This document shows positions 56,957-64,000 of a stretch of 64,000 bases of DNA, piece after piece. Both the position numbers and the translations under genes were made by a program. The stretch's first letter is position 1, and each line of letters opens with the position of its first letter. Below the pieces are notes generated by a model. It was not told the origin of the DNA. It worked only from the letters and a program-made list of their open reading frames with translations, and did no database searches. This stretch comes from Gammaproteobacteria bacterium (GTDB lineage: Bacteria > Pseudomonadota > Gammaproteobacteria > Ga0077554 > Ga007554): positions 1-64,000 of the forward strand of contig JAKFXX010000023.1 of NCBI GenBank assembly GCA_021731145.1. Reading direction: 5' to 3'.

Positions 56957-58714
56957 TCAAAAACGGCGCTGCCAGATACTCCACCGCGTACCACCACGCT
57001 GTCGCCATGCGGAGATTACGTTGCCACTACCATCGATAACCGCATGGGGATCGTAAGCATCCCCAGCGTCATTTTCCTCGACAAGTGCAGCGGTGCTCCA
57101 ACTGCCCGCCGTATAACGGTTGGACCAGATATTCCAGTGAGTACCGTCGTATTGACGCCACACCGCGATGGCATCCCCATTGATATTCATGGAAACGCTC
57201 GGCTCGCTGGCATCACCTGCATTATCGGTCTCGATGAGCGCTGCTCCTGCCCAGGCACCCTGCGTAAAACGGTTCGACCATATGTTATATCGTGTGCCAT
57301 CAAATTGCCGCCACACCGAAATCGCATTACCGGCGGCATTAATGGCTATCTGCGGAGCATCCGCATCTCCCGTATTGTCATTCTCCATGAGTCCTGCCGC
57401 ACCCCATGCGCCTGACGCATAACGATTAGACCAGATGCTATAACGGCCGCTGCTGTCTGCCTGCCGCCACACGGCAGTCACATTACCACTGCCGTCCTGA
57501 ACGATCTGCGGATCGAACGCCGCTCCATCATCGGCGCCCTCAACAAGAACACGCCCCGCCCAGGCTCCCCCAGCGTAGCGGTTTGCGTAAATACTGTTCG
57601 CAAGAGAGGCGTCAGCGAGAGGTGTCGCCTGCTGCCATACAACAACAGCATTGCCCGAGCCATCCATGGCAACATGAGGTTGTTCCGCATTCCGCCCTTT
57701 CAGATTATCCAGCTCGAGCTGTTCGGGATTACTCCAGGTCCATGTCCCGTTGACATTTACATATCGGCTGGCGGCGATGCTCCCTACACTATACCGATCT
57801 TCGCCCTGCTGATTAAAAGGATTGCAAATAGCAGCAGCATCGCAGAACGGGCCATCAAGCTGCTGCCACACAATGATTGCCTGACCATTGGCATTTACCG
57901 CAACCTGGGGAGTATACGCATTGACCAAAACTTGAGTTGTATTGGCATTTTTTGCTTTAACGAGGGTAGCCGCCTCCCATTGCCCTGTGCTTGCGTCGTA
58001 ATGGCTGGCCCAGATGCTGGAGACGGGAAAAGAGAGGCTATCATCGTGCTGCTGCCAGACAACCCAGGCATCACCATTAGCCGTCATGGCAATCTGAGGA
58101 TTGCGGGCATCGCCCGTGCCGCTGTCGACAGGCGTGACAACATCCCAACCAGCACCCGCCACATAACGCCGCGCCATAATCTTCCAGTAATGGCTCACAC
58201 CGTCCCACTGCTGCCACACAGCGATAGCATTACCGTTGGCATCCATGGCGATTCGCTGCGCCGCAGCGTCTCCCGTATCATCACTCTCAAGCAGCGCCAC
58301 ACCTGGCGTAAAGCTCCAGGTGTACGGCGTCGCCAGCGCATTGCCTGCGGCATCCTTCGCATCAGTGGTAATGGTCACCGTATAGGGTGTGTTGAGATCG
58401 AGTTCCCCTGCCGGGGTAAAAACGACAGTTTTGTATGTATACTTTACGGTGCCTGTAATTGGTTTGCCGCCAGCACTCACGGCAAATGTTGCCGTGGTCA
58501 GTGTGGCAGGATTCATGTCCTCGGAGAATGTGGCGGTGATCGTGGTATGCGAGGGCCCCAGCTTCACGCCATTAAGGGGGCTGGTGGCAATAACTGCGGG
58601 GGCAGTTGCATCAACGGATGATGGCGCTATCTCATCCTTCCCCCCTCCACAGGCGGAAAGAAACAGGCTGAACAGCACCGCAACGAGCAACACATGCCCT
58701 GAACTCGTCCGCAT
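56957..58714 (-). CDS. Repeat lipoprotein with Ig-like domain, copy 1
   Basis: The 585-residue protein has a signal with lipobox LSAC followed by GGG, so it is lipid-anchored. Residues about 36-137 form a Big_5-type Ig-like domain (ATSPLNGVKLGPSHTTITATFSEDMNP, LDLNTPYTVTI, YTWSFTPG). About eight propeller-like repeats follow with the unit GNAIAVWRQ..DGT..NIWSNRY..G.W. A GGAGGG ribosome-binding site precedes the ATG at 58714. Copy 2 lies 35 bp downstream. The pair probably arose by duplication and is likely to be exposed outside the inner membrane. Confidence 0.82.
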   Translation of the reverse strand: MRTSSGHVLLVAVLFSLFLSACGGGKDEIAPSSVDATAPAVIATSPLNGVKLGPSHTTITATFSEDMNPATLTTATFAVSAGGKPITGTVKYTYKTVVFTPAGELDLNTPYTVTITTDAKDAAGNALATPYTWSFTPGVALLESDDTGDAAAQRIAMDANGNAIAVWQQWDGVSHYWKIMARRYVAGAGWDVVTPVDSGTGDARNPQIAMTANGDAWVVWQQHDDSLSFPVSSIWASHYDASTGQWEAATLVKAKNANTTQVLVNAYTPQVAVNANGQAIIVWQQLDGPFCDAAAICNPFNQQGEDRYSVGSIAASRYVNVNGTWTWSNPEQLELDNLKGRNAEQPHVAMDGSGNAVVVWQQATPLADASLANSIYANRYAGGAWAGRVLVEGADDGAAFDPQIVQDGSGNVTAVWRQADSSGRYSIWSNRYASGAWGAAGLMENDNTGDADAPQIAINAAGNAISVWRQFDGTRYNIWSNRFTQGAWAGAALIETDNAGDASEPSVSMNINGDAIAVWRQYDGTHWNIWSNRYTAGSWSTAALVEENDAGDAYDPHAVIDGSGNVISAWRQRGGTRWSIWQRRF

Positions 58715-59070
58715 GGACCCTCCCTCAAAATGTAGAAAATATTATTTTTGTATCTGGCAAGTGTCCATCCATGGCGCATAGCCTGTCAATACACCCTTGC
58801 TTGGCGACTGGAACCGTAGCAACGACGGAATGGCCGCTCTCTGGCATCCTGCCATTGCTGCACCCCCGTATCCACATATATCGGATACGGGAGGCAAGGC
58901 AACACGCGAGCAGTTGCCGATAATTACTAACAAATTGAATATATGATAAAAAATGACGGAATATTCTGCAAATTCAGTCCTCCACTACAGCAGCGACGGG
59001 CTCGTGGAGGTGTGCAGGCAGGGTAACTCATGAAGCAGCAGGTTGGAGCAAGGAGGAGAGTATCAAGTTA
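58715..59070. other. Intergenic region upstream of the lipoprotein pair
   Basis: This stretch of about 355 bp holds one clear element: a perfect 9-bp hairpin CCCGTATCC/GGATACGGG (58865-58891) with a 9-base loop. It lies in what should be the 5' leader or promoter region of the lipoproteins. I compared it with c-di-GMP and other common riboswitch patterns and saw no match. It ends at the IS256 end. Confidence 0.45.
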
Positions 59071-59490
59071 TCCGTGTAACTGCCCTTAAGCCTTGACCCG
59101 CTCAGTCCCGAAAATGATCGCAAATTTATTCAGTGCCTGTTTCCAATCACGAATAGGCATTGTCCACTTTTTCGATACATTTTTGGTACCCAGGTAGAGC
59201 ACCTTCAGAATGGCATCGTCATTGGAAAACACGCCCCTGTTTTTCAATGCCCGGAGCAAGGAGTAGTTCAGCGACTCGATGGCGTTAGTGGTGTAGATGG
59301 CATTGCGGATATCGGGCGGATAATCAAAAATACCGTCAGCCGACCCCAGTCGGCACGCCATCGGGGGCTGATGGCTGGGTATTTACTGTCCCAGCGCCTG
59401 TTCGGCCTCGGCCAAGGTGGCGGCACCATAAATGGCCCACAAATCAAGCGTGGCTTCAGCGAATTTATAGAGGCGCCGTTCACTCTACCA
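59071..59490 (-). pseudogene. Decayed IS256-family transposase (C-terminal part)
   Basis: Three frames each give part of an IS256 (Mutator-type) transposase C-terminus. In order on the minus strand they are: KFAEATLDLWAIYGAATL; then DSKYPAISPRWRADWGRL; then FDYPPDIRNAIYTTNAIESL with SKKWTMPIRDWKQALN to the stop at 59086. So two frameshifts are present and the N-terminal two-thirds are missing. Just beyond the stop, TAAGGGCAGTTACACGGA (59071-59088) has the look of an IS256-type terminal repeat. The element is inactive. Confidence 0.85.
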
Positions 59491-59533
59491 AATAGAGCAT
59501 TATCTACTTATGTAAATACTCTCTATGATTTTA

Positions 59534-59581
59534 TGGTGGGCCCGCTCGGACTCGAACCAAGGGCCAAGGGATTATGAGTCC
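59534..59581 (-). tRNA. 3' fragment of a CAU-anticodon tRNA (probable att remnant)
   Basis: On the minus strand, 48 bp read as the 3' part of a tRNA. The anticodon loop is CTCATAA; the T-arm CTTGG-TTCGAGT-CCGAG pairs fully (with one G-T); the acceptor 3' strand CGGGCCC is followed by A and CCA. The 5' half (D-arm, acceptor 5' strand) is absent: upstream bases become AT-rich and unpaired. A CAU anticodon means elongator Met or Ile2. Such 3' tRNA pieces are commonly left by integrative elements that recombine into tRNA genes. Confidence 0.75.
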
Positions 59582-59878
59582 GTTAATTAAAGTCACCATA
59601 TCAAACAATACATAACAATACAATAAGTTACATCGCGATACTTCACTACACACTCCTTTGTGGTACTACGCCGTCGACATTTCGTTGACATATCGGTGTC
59701 CACCGAATTTCGACCTGTGGGTTTTCACATTGAATACCGATTGGTGTACATCCGAGCCCCCAAAATGGCTGCGCTCGGCGACAAGTAGGTGGCACAGCAA
59801 GACATTCAGGCCATCCACCGGATTCGGAACCGGCAGAAGCTTCTCGCCCTCGCTTCACTCTCCATAGCTCGTCGGCCG
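59582..59878. other. Intergenic region between the tRNA fragment and the nif promoter region
   Basis: This stretch of about 300 bp begins AT-rich, with repeated AACAATACA-type words, and then has a GTCGACATTTCGTTGAC block. No gene is supported. A 47-codon GTG frame (59789-59932) overlaps the NifA site and is not called. Some of this DNA may be mobile-element debris. Confidence 0.4.
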
Positions 59879-59894
59879 TGTAAGAAAGCCTACA
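59879..59894 (+). promoter_or_regulatory. NifA upstream activator sequence
   Basis: TGT-AAGAAAGCCT-ACA fits the NifA consensus TGT-N10-ACA exactly. It lies about 90 bp upstream of a -24/-12 promoter, the usual distance for looping by NifA with IHF. Confidence 0.7.
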
Positions 59895-59977
59895 AGATTA
59901 TCCGCAAAACCCGACAAACCCCCACCCACTGAAGCAACATTAAAATAAAAAACCTAATGTAACAATGGGTTGAAGAA

Positions 59978-59993
59978 TGGCACAGCTTTTGCC
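59978..59993 (+). promoter_or_regulatory. Sigma-54 (-24/-12) promoter of the nif operon
   Basis: TGGCACAGCTTTTGC matches TGGCACRNNNNTTGC at every fixed position. The first gene starts about 40 bp downstream. With the NifA site, it indicates NifA-dependent expression under nitrogen-fixing conditions. Confidence 0.85.
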
Positions 59994-60033
59994 TCACCTC
60001 TTGTAGAGAGTCTTTCCACAAGGGGAATAAACC

Positions 60034-60423
60034 ATGGTGATGCTAACGTCCAAGGCAACGGCCGCAGTACAACAGTTGATCGCGTCATCGGATCCGGACA
60101 TTGCAGGATTGCGCGTAATGGTGAAGGACGGCGGCTGTTCCGGGTATCAGTACATGATGAACCTGGAATCCTCGCCCGATGCAGAAGATGAGGTGCATTC
60201 GTTCGATACGATAAAGGTCTTCATTGATCCCACAAGCAAACCACTGCTGAGTAGCGTCACCATTGATTATGTGGAAGACATTACTGGGGTCGGTTTCAAG
60301 TTTGAAAATCTGAACGCTACTGCGACGTGTGGTTGCGGTTCGTCTTTTTCCATCGACTCCCAATCTCAAACTGAAAATAGCGATCCGCGCGTAACTGAAA
60401 CAGCCTGTAACCGAAGGGGATAA
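60034..60423 (+). CDS. iscA: HesB/IscA-type iron-sulfur scaffold of the nif operon
   Basis: This A-type carrier delivers iron-sulfur clusters for nitrogenase assembly. The 129-residue protein has the three conserved cysteines: Cys35 in GGCSGYQY, then Cys99 and Cys101 in TCGCGSSF. A short polar tail follows. AAGGGG precedes the ATG at 60034; a second ATG two codons later is possible. It is the first gene after the sigma-54 promoter and corresponds to iscA-nif of Azotobacter. Confidence 0.9.
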   Translation: MVMLTSKATAAVQQLIASSDPDIAGLRVMVKDGGCSGYQYMMNLESSPDAEDEVHSFDTIKVFIDPTSKPLLSSVTIDYVEDITGVGFKFENLNATATCGCGSSFSIDSQSQTENSDPRVTETACNRRG

Positions 60424-60429
60424 TACATC

Positions 60430-61368
60430 ATGTGGGACTATTCCGAGAAAGTTAAAGAACATTTCTTCAATCCAAAAAACGCAGGGGTGCTCGAAGAGGC
60501 CAATGCGGTCGGTGAAGTCGGTTCGATTTCATGCGGTGATGCGTTGCGCCTGATGCTCAAGGTAGACCCTGTCACGGATGTGATTCTCGACGCCCGTTTT
60601 CAAACATTCGGTTGCGGCTCCGCGATTGCCTCCTCTTCCGCGCTGACGGAAATCATCAAGGGCAAAACCACGGATGAGGCATTAAAAGTCACCAATCAGG
60701 ACATCGCCGCATTCCTCGAAGGCCTGCCGCCGGAAAAGATGCACTGCTCGGTGATGGGCGCAGAGGCGCTGCACGCGGCGGTGGCGAATTATCGTGGCGA
60801 GGCCTGGAGCGATGACCACGAAGAAGGCGCCTTGGTGTGCAAGTGCTTCGGCGTGGATGCGGCGCTCATTGAGCGCACGGTACGCGACAACGACCTCAAG
60901 ACCATGGAACAGGTGACCTGCTACACCAAGGCGGGCGGTGGTTGCCAGACGTGTCATGAGAAGATCGAGGAAATTCTCATGACAGTGAATGGCTCGGTGC
61001 CAGTGGCCGCAGCGGCCGCTCCCGGCATCCTGCCTCCTGCGGCACTAGAGCGTCCCTGCACGTCGGCTATACCCGCACCTGCCCCGGTTTCAAAACCAGT
61101 GCCGACGACCAAGAGAATGACCAATTTGCAGAAGATCAATCTCATCAGCAGCGTGATTGAAGATATCCGCCCTCAGTTGCAGCGTGACGGCGGCGATGTA
61201 GATCTGGTCGACGTGGACGGTGACACGGTCTATGTCTCAATGACAGGAATGTGCGCAAGCTGTCAGATGTCTGCCATGACTGTCTCTGGAATTCAAGAGC
61301 GCCTGATAACGGCGCTTGAGCGTCCGCTGCGAGTGGTGCCGGTGCAACCCGAACGCGTGAGGGCCTAA
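60430..61368 (+). CDS. nifU: Nitrogen-fixation iron-sulfur scaffold NifU
   Basis: NifU assembles 2Fe-2S and 4Fe-4S clusters from sulfur given by NifS for nitrogenase. The 312-residue protein is the full three-domain form. The IscU-like N-terminus has Cys35, Cys62 and Cys106. The central 2Fe-2S domain has Cys137, Cys139, Cys172 and Cys175. The Nfu-like C-terminus has CASC (Cys275, Cys278). All ligands are present. It lies 6 bp after the IscA-type gene and 3 bp before nifS. Confidence 0.97.
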   Translation: MWDYSEKVKEHFFNPKNAGVLEEANAVGEVGSISCGDALRLMLKVDPVTDVILDARFQTFGCGSAIASSSALTEIIKGKTTDEALKVTNQDIAAFLEGLPPEKMHCSVMGAEALHAAVANYRGEAWSDDHEEGALVCKCFGVDAALIERTVRDNDLKTMEQVTCYTKAGGGCQTCHEKIEEILMTVNGSVPVAAAAAPGILPPAALERPCTSAIPAPAPVSKPVPTTKRMTNLQKINLISSVIEDIRPQLQRDGGDVDLVDVDGDTVYVSMTGMCASCQMSAMTVSGIQERLITALERPLRVVPVQPERVRA

Positions 61369-61371
61369 GTC

Positions 61372-62601
61372 ATGACTGACGGGCATATACAAGTCATGAC
61401 GGGCATATACATGGACAACAATGCGACGACACGAGTGGATCCGCAAGTGGTTGCCGAGATGTTGCCCTACTTTACCGAGCAGTTCGGAAACCCCTCTTCC
61501 ATGCACAGTTTCGGTGGTGACGTGGGGGAAAAGATCGAGTGGGCGCGTGGACAAATCCAGAAATTGCTGGGCGCGGAGCATGACACGGAGATCATTTTTA
61601 CCTCTTGCGGTACCGAGTCGGATTCAACGGCCATTCTCTCCGCGCTGGCGGCTTATCCTGCGCGCAAGGAGATCATCACTTCGATAGTCGAGCATCCCGC
61701 TGTGCTGGCGCTCTGTGAACATCTGGAAAAACAGGGAGGATACAAGATCCACCGCATCGGCGTGGACGGCAAGGGCCGCCTCGACATGGACGCCTATGCA
61801 CGCGCCCTGAGTGACAAGGTGGCAGTGGTGTCAATCATGTATGCCAACAACGAGACGGGCACGATTTTTCCTGTGGAGGCATTGGCGCGCATGGCCAAGC
61901 CTCATGGTGCACTGTTTCATACCGATGCGGTGCAGGCAGTGGGAAAGATTCCGCTCGACATGAAAAATTCGGCTATCGACATGCTTTCGCTTTCGGGGCA
62001 CAAATTACATGCACCCAAGGGCGTGGGCGCCCTGTATGTGCGGCGTGGCACACGCTTCCGCCCGTTTTTGCGCGGCGGACACCAGGAGCGCGGGCGGCGC
62101 GCGGGCACGGAGAACACGACCGGCATCATTGGGTTGGGCAAGGCGGCGGAACTGGCGCTGAGCCACATGCACATCGAAAATACCCAGGTCAAGGCGCTAC
62201 GTAACAAACTGGAACAAGGAATACTCGCTGCGGTGCCGAATTGCTTTGTTACCGGCGATCCTGATCATCGTCTGCCTAACACCTGCAACATCGCGTTTGA
62301 ATACATTGAGGGCGAGGCGATTTTGTTGCTGCTAAGCCATCAAGGTATCGCCGCCTCATCGGGTTCCGCGTGTACCTCGGGTGCATTGGAACCGTCGCAT
62401 GTGATGCGCGCCATGAATATTCCCTACACAGCAGCGCATGGCTCCACTCGCTTTAGCCTCTCACGTGAGAACACCCAGGCCGAGATAGACCGGGTGATTG
62501 AGGTAATGCCAAAAATTATAGCTCAATTGAGGGCACTTTCACCCTACTGGGGAGTGAATGGCCCCATCGAAGAGCGCACGTTCGCGCCGGTGTATGCGTA
62601 A
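61372..62601 (+). CDS. nifS: Cysteine desulfurase NifS
   Basis: NifS releases sulfur from cysteine with PLP and passes it to NifU. The protein has the PLP lysine in LSGHKLHAPKG, a His in SIVEHPAVL, and the persulfide cysteine in SSGSACTSG. In-frame starts lie at 61372, 61396 and 61411. The last gives the typical MDNNATTRVD; the first two arise from a 20-bp duplication that copied the start region. From 61411 it would have 396 residues. It is followed by nifV. Confidence 0.96.
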   Translation: MTDGHIQVMTGIYMDNNATTRVDPQVVAEMLPYFTEQFGNPSSMHSFGGDVGEKIEWARGQIQKLLGAEHDTEIIFTSCGTESDSTAILSALAAYPARKEIITSIVEHPAVLALCEHLEKQGGYKIHRIGVDGKGRLDMDAYARALSDKVAVVSIMYANNETGTIFPVEALARMAKPHGALFHTDAVQAVGKIPLDMKNSAIDMLSLSGHKLHAPKGVGALYVRRGTRFRPFLRGGHQERGRRAGTENTTGIIGLGKAAELALSHMHIENTQVKALRNKLEQGILAAVPNCFVTGDPDHRLPNTCNIAFEYIEGEAILLLLSHQGIAASSGSACTSGALEPSHVMRAMNIPYTAAHGSTRFSLSRENTQAEIDRVIEVMPKIIAQLRALSPYWGVNGPIEERTFAPVYA

Positions 62602-62614
62602 CGAGGTTACGGAC

Positions 62615-63757
62615 ATGAGTCAGAATTTCGTAGCGATCAACGACACGACCTTGCGCGACGGCGAGCAGACCGCCGGTGTCACATTTACCGCCGAAGAGAA
62701 GCTGACCATCGCGCGCCATCTCGACATGGCCGGTGTGCCCGAACTTGAGGTAGGTATCCCCGGCATGGGCGCGAAGGAGCAGGAAACTATTCGTGCAATT
62801 GCGGGCATGGGGCTTGCCGCACGACTCATTGTGTGGAGCCGTATGTGCCGCGCAGATCTGGCCGCTGCTGCCACCTGCAATATAGAAATGGTGAATCTCT
62901 CGATTCCCGTCTCCGACATCCAGATCAGACACAAACTCCAGAAAGACCGCGGCTGGGTGATAAAGACCATACAGGAATACGTGACCACCGCTCGTGACCT
63001 GGGTATGGAAGTTTGTGTGGGTGGAGAAGACTCATCACGCGCCGACATGGACTTTCTGATCCAGGCCGCGCAGGCGGCCCAGCAAGCAGGGGCACGGCGC
63101 TTCCGCTTCGCCGATACGCTGGGTTTGATGGATCCGTTTACCACGGCCTCTCGCATCGCGACGCTGTGCGAGGCCGTGGATCTGGAGATCGAGATGCACG
63201 CCCATGACGACTTGGGTCTGGCCACCGCCAACTCGCTCGCTGCGGTGATGGCAGGCGCAACTCACGTCAACACCACCGTAAACGGTTTGGGTGAACGCGC
63301 GGGCAATGCACCACTCGAAGAAGTGGTGATGGTACTGCGCCACGTAAACAACAATGAGACAGGGATAGACATGCGGCGATTCCCCGAAATTTCGCGCCTG
63401 GTGGCAAAGGCCTCAGGCCGCCCGGTACCAGTCAACAAAAGCATCGTTGGCGAGGCGGTGTTTACCCATGAAGCCGGTGTGCATGTGGATGGCTTGTTGA
63501 AGAATCCACTCAATTACCAGGGCTTCGATCCAGCAGAGGTGGGGCGCGAACATCGTTTGGTGCTGGGCAAACACTCCGGCTCCAAGGGGGTGATGCATGC
63601 TTATGCCAAGCTTGGGATTATTCTCACGGGCGCACAGGCCAGCTCGATACTCGATCTGATTCGCAGCCATGCGAATGCAACCAAGCAAGTTCCCACGACA
63701 GCCGACCTGAAGCGTATTTACTGGGAAACCATCCATTATGCCCAGCTTCATTCATAA
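62615..63757 (+). CDS. nifV: Homocitrate synthase NifV
   Basis: NifV condenses acetyl-CoA with 2-oxoglutarate to give homocitrate, the organic acid of the iron-molybdenum cofactor. The 380-residue protein has the catalytic INDTTLRDGEQTAGV, the HAHDDLGLATAN motif, GLGERAGNAPLEEVVM, and the TIM-barrel/C-terminal connector HSGSKGV. The ATG at 62615 has GAGG upstream. A longer frame from 62558 overlaps nifS and is rejected. Confidence 0.94.
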   Translation: MSQNFVAINDTTLRDGEQTAGVTFTAEEKLTIARHLDMAGVPELEVGIPGMGAKEQETIRAIAGMGLAARLIVWSRMCRADLAAAATCNIEMVNLSIPVSDIQIRHKLQKDRGWVIKTIQEYVTTARDLGMEVCVGGEDSSRADMDFLIQAAQAAQQAGARRFRFADTLGLMDPFTTASRIATLCEAVDLEIEMHAHDDLGLATANSLAAVMAGATHVNTTVNGLGERAGNAPLEEVVMVLRHVNNNETGIDMRRFPEISRLVAKASGRPVPVNKSIVGEAVFTHEAGVHVDGLLKNPLNYQGFDPAEVGREHRLVLGKHSGSKGVMHAYAKLGIILTGAQASSILDLIRSHANATKQVPTTADLKRIYWETIHYAQLHS

Positions 63758-63781
63758 GAAACGAAGCTGAGGGGAGGCCAT

Positions 63782-64000
63782 ATGTCACAGACAGAGATAG
63801 GCAGCTTTTTGGAAACCCCTGACGAAACGGGTTTTTTCCGGCTCGTCCGGGAAGATGTGGAGTGCGTCTTCGCACGCGATCCGGCAGCGCGCACCCGTTT
63901 CGAAGTGCTGACCACGTATCCCGGCGTCCACGCTTTGTTCATCCACCGCATCGCGCATGCCGCGTGGCAGCGTAACTGGCGTTATATCGCACGCTTGATG
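63782..64000 (+). CDS. nifP: Serine O-acetyltransferase of the nif operon (5' part)
   Basis: This protein would raise O-acetylserine supply for cysteine, the sulfur source of NifS. The first 73 residues are present. They include the family-typical [41 protein letters not shown] precedes the ATG at 63782. The frame is open at the window end. Azotobacter has cysE1-nif (nifP) at this position, after nifV; nifW would be expected next. Confidence 0.87.
   Translation, partial: MSQTEIGSFLETPDETGFFRLVREDVECVFARDPAARTRFEVLTTYPGVHALFIHRIAHAAWQRNWRYIARLM

Noticed and set aside
56163-57056. 297-codon frame opposite the repeat lipoprotein
   Set aside because: It mirrors the repeat structure of the real gene on the other strand and has no ribosome-binding site.
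57674-58621. 315-codon frame opposite the first repeat lipoprotein
   Set aside because: Same reason: an antisense shadow of the repeats.
58715-58930. Possible riboswitch in the lipoprotein leader
   Set aside because: Only one simple hairpin is clear; the conserved bases of c-di-GMP or other common riboswitches are not seen.
59789-59932. 47-codon GTG frame before the nif operon
   Set aside because: No ribosome-binding site or family, and the NifA site lies inside it.

Overview
This window looks like chromosomal DNA of a moderately GC-rich gammaproteobacterium. Housekeeping genes sit in gammaproteobacterial arrangements: guaB-guaA, ileS-lspA, murJ opposite rpsT, mlaFED..CB-ibaG-murA-his, yjgA opposite pmbA. 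At the right end is a nitrogen-fixation operon in the order known from Azotobacter (iscA-nif, nifU, nifS, nifV, cysE/nifP), so the organism is probably a diazotroph. A member of the Chromatiales or a related sulfur/iron-oxidising lineage would fit, but the sequence alone does not settle this.

Region by region. 1-8.0 kb: guaB/guaA, a small DUF2892 membrane protein, xseA, an M23 peptidase and an isolated fliK. 8.2-17.5 kb: lspA/ileS, ribF, murJ, rpsT, proB, purT and a glutaredoxin. 17.5-21.7 kb: an unknown small protein, an HDOD protein, priA and a one-haem c-type protein. 21.7-25.7 kb: a Fur-type iron-uptake module (exbB-exbD-tonB plus a FecA-like receptor), with a Fur-box-like site before each transcription unit. 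25.7-31.5 kb: a MITE-like element, yjgA, pmbA, a DUF599 membrane protein, corA, a DUF2156 protein and a GNAT acetyltransferase. 31.5-41.8 kb: a type I restriction-modification locus on the minus strand (hsdM, fic, hsdS, AlbA-type ATPase-like gene, hsdR, YgjP-type peptidase). 42.2-54.5 kb: the mla lipid-transport operon with a TolC-family gene embedded in it, ibaG, murA and hisGDCBHAF. 54.6-59.6 kb: an accessory stretch with a DUF3562 gene, two paralogous repeat lipoproteins, a decayed IS256-family transposase and a 48-bp 3' fragment of a CAU-anticodon tRNA. 59.9-64 kb: a NifA site, a sigma-54 promoter and the nif operon, running off the window in nifP/cysE.

The intergenic spaces are rich in small palindromic elements. 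One roughly 85-90 bp family occurs twice (11.55 and 51.47 kb). A 19-bp motif occurs next to palindromes at 8.10 and 14.61 kb. A relic of an HsdS C-terminus between hsdS and its downstream gene records recombination at the specificity gene. The most unusual points are the TolC-family gene coupled inside mla, the Fic and AlbA-type genes within the restriction operon, the hsdS relic, the twin eight-repeat lipoproteins, and the tRNA fragment marking a probable integration site where hisI/hisE might have been expected. No CRISPR array, rRNA or complete tRNA was seen.
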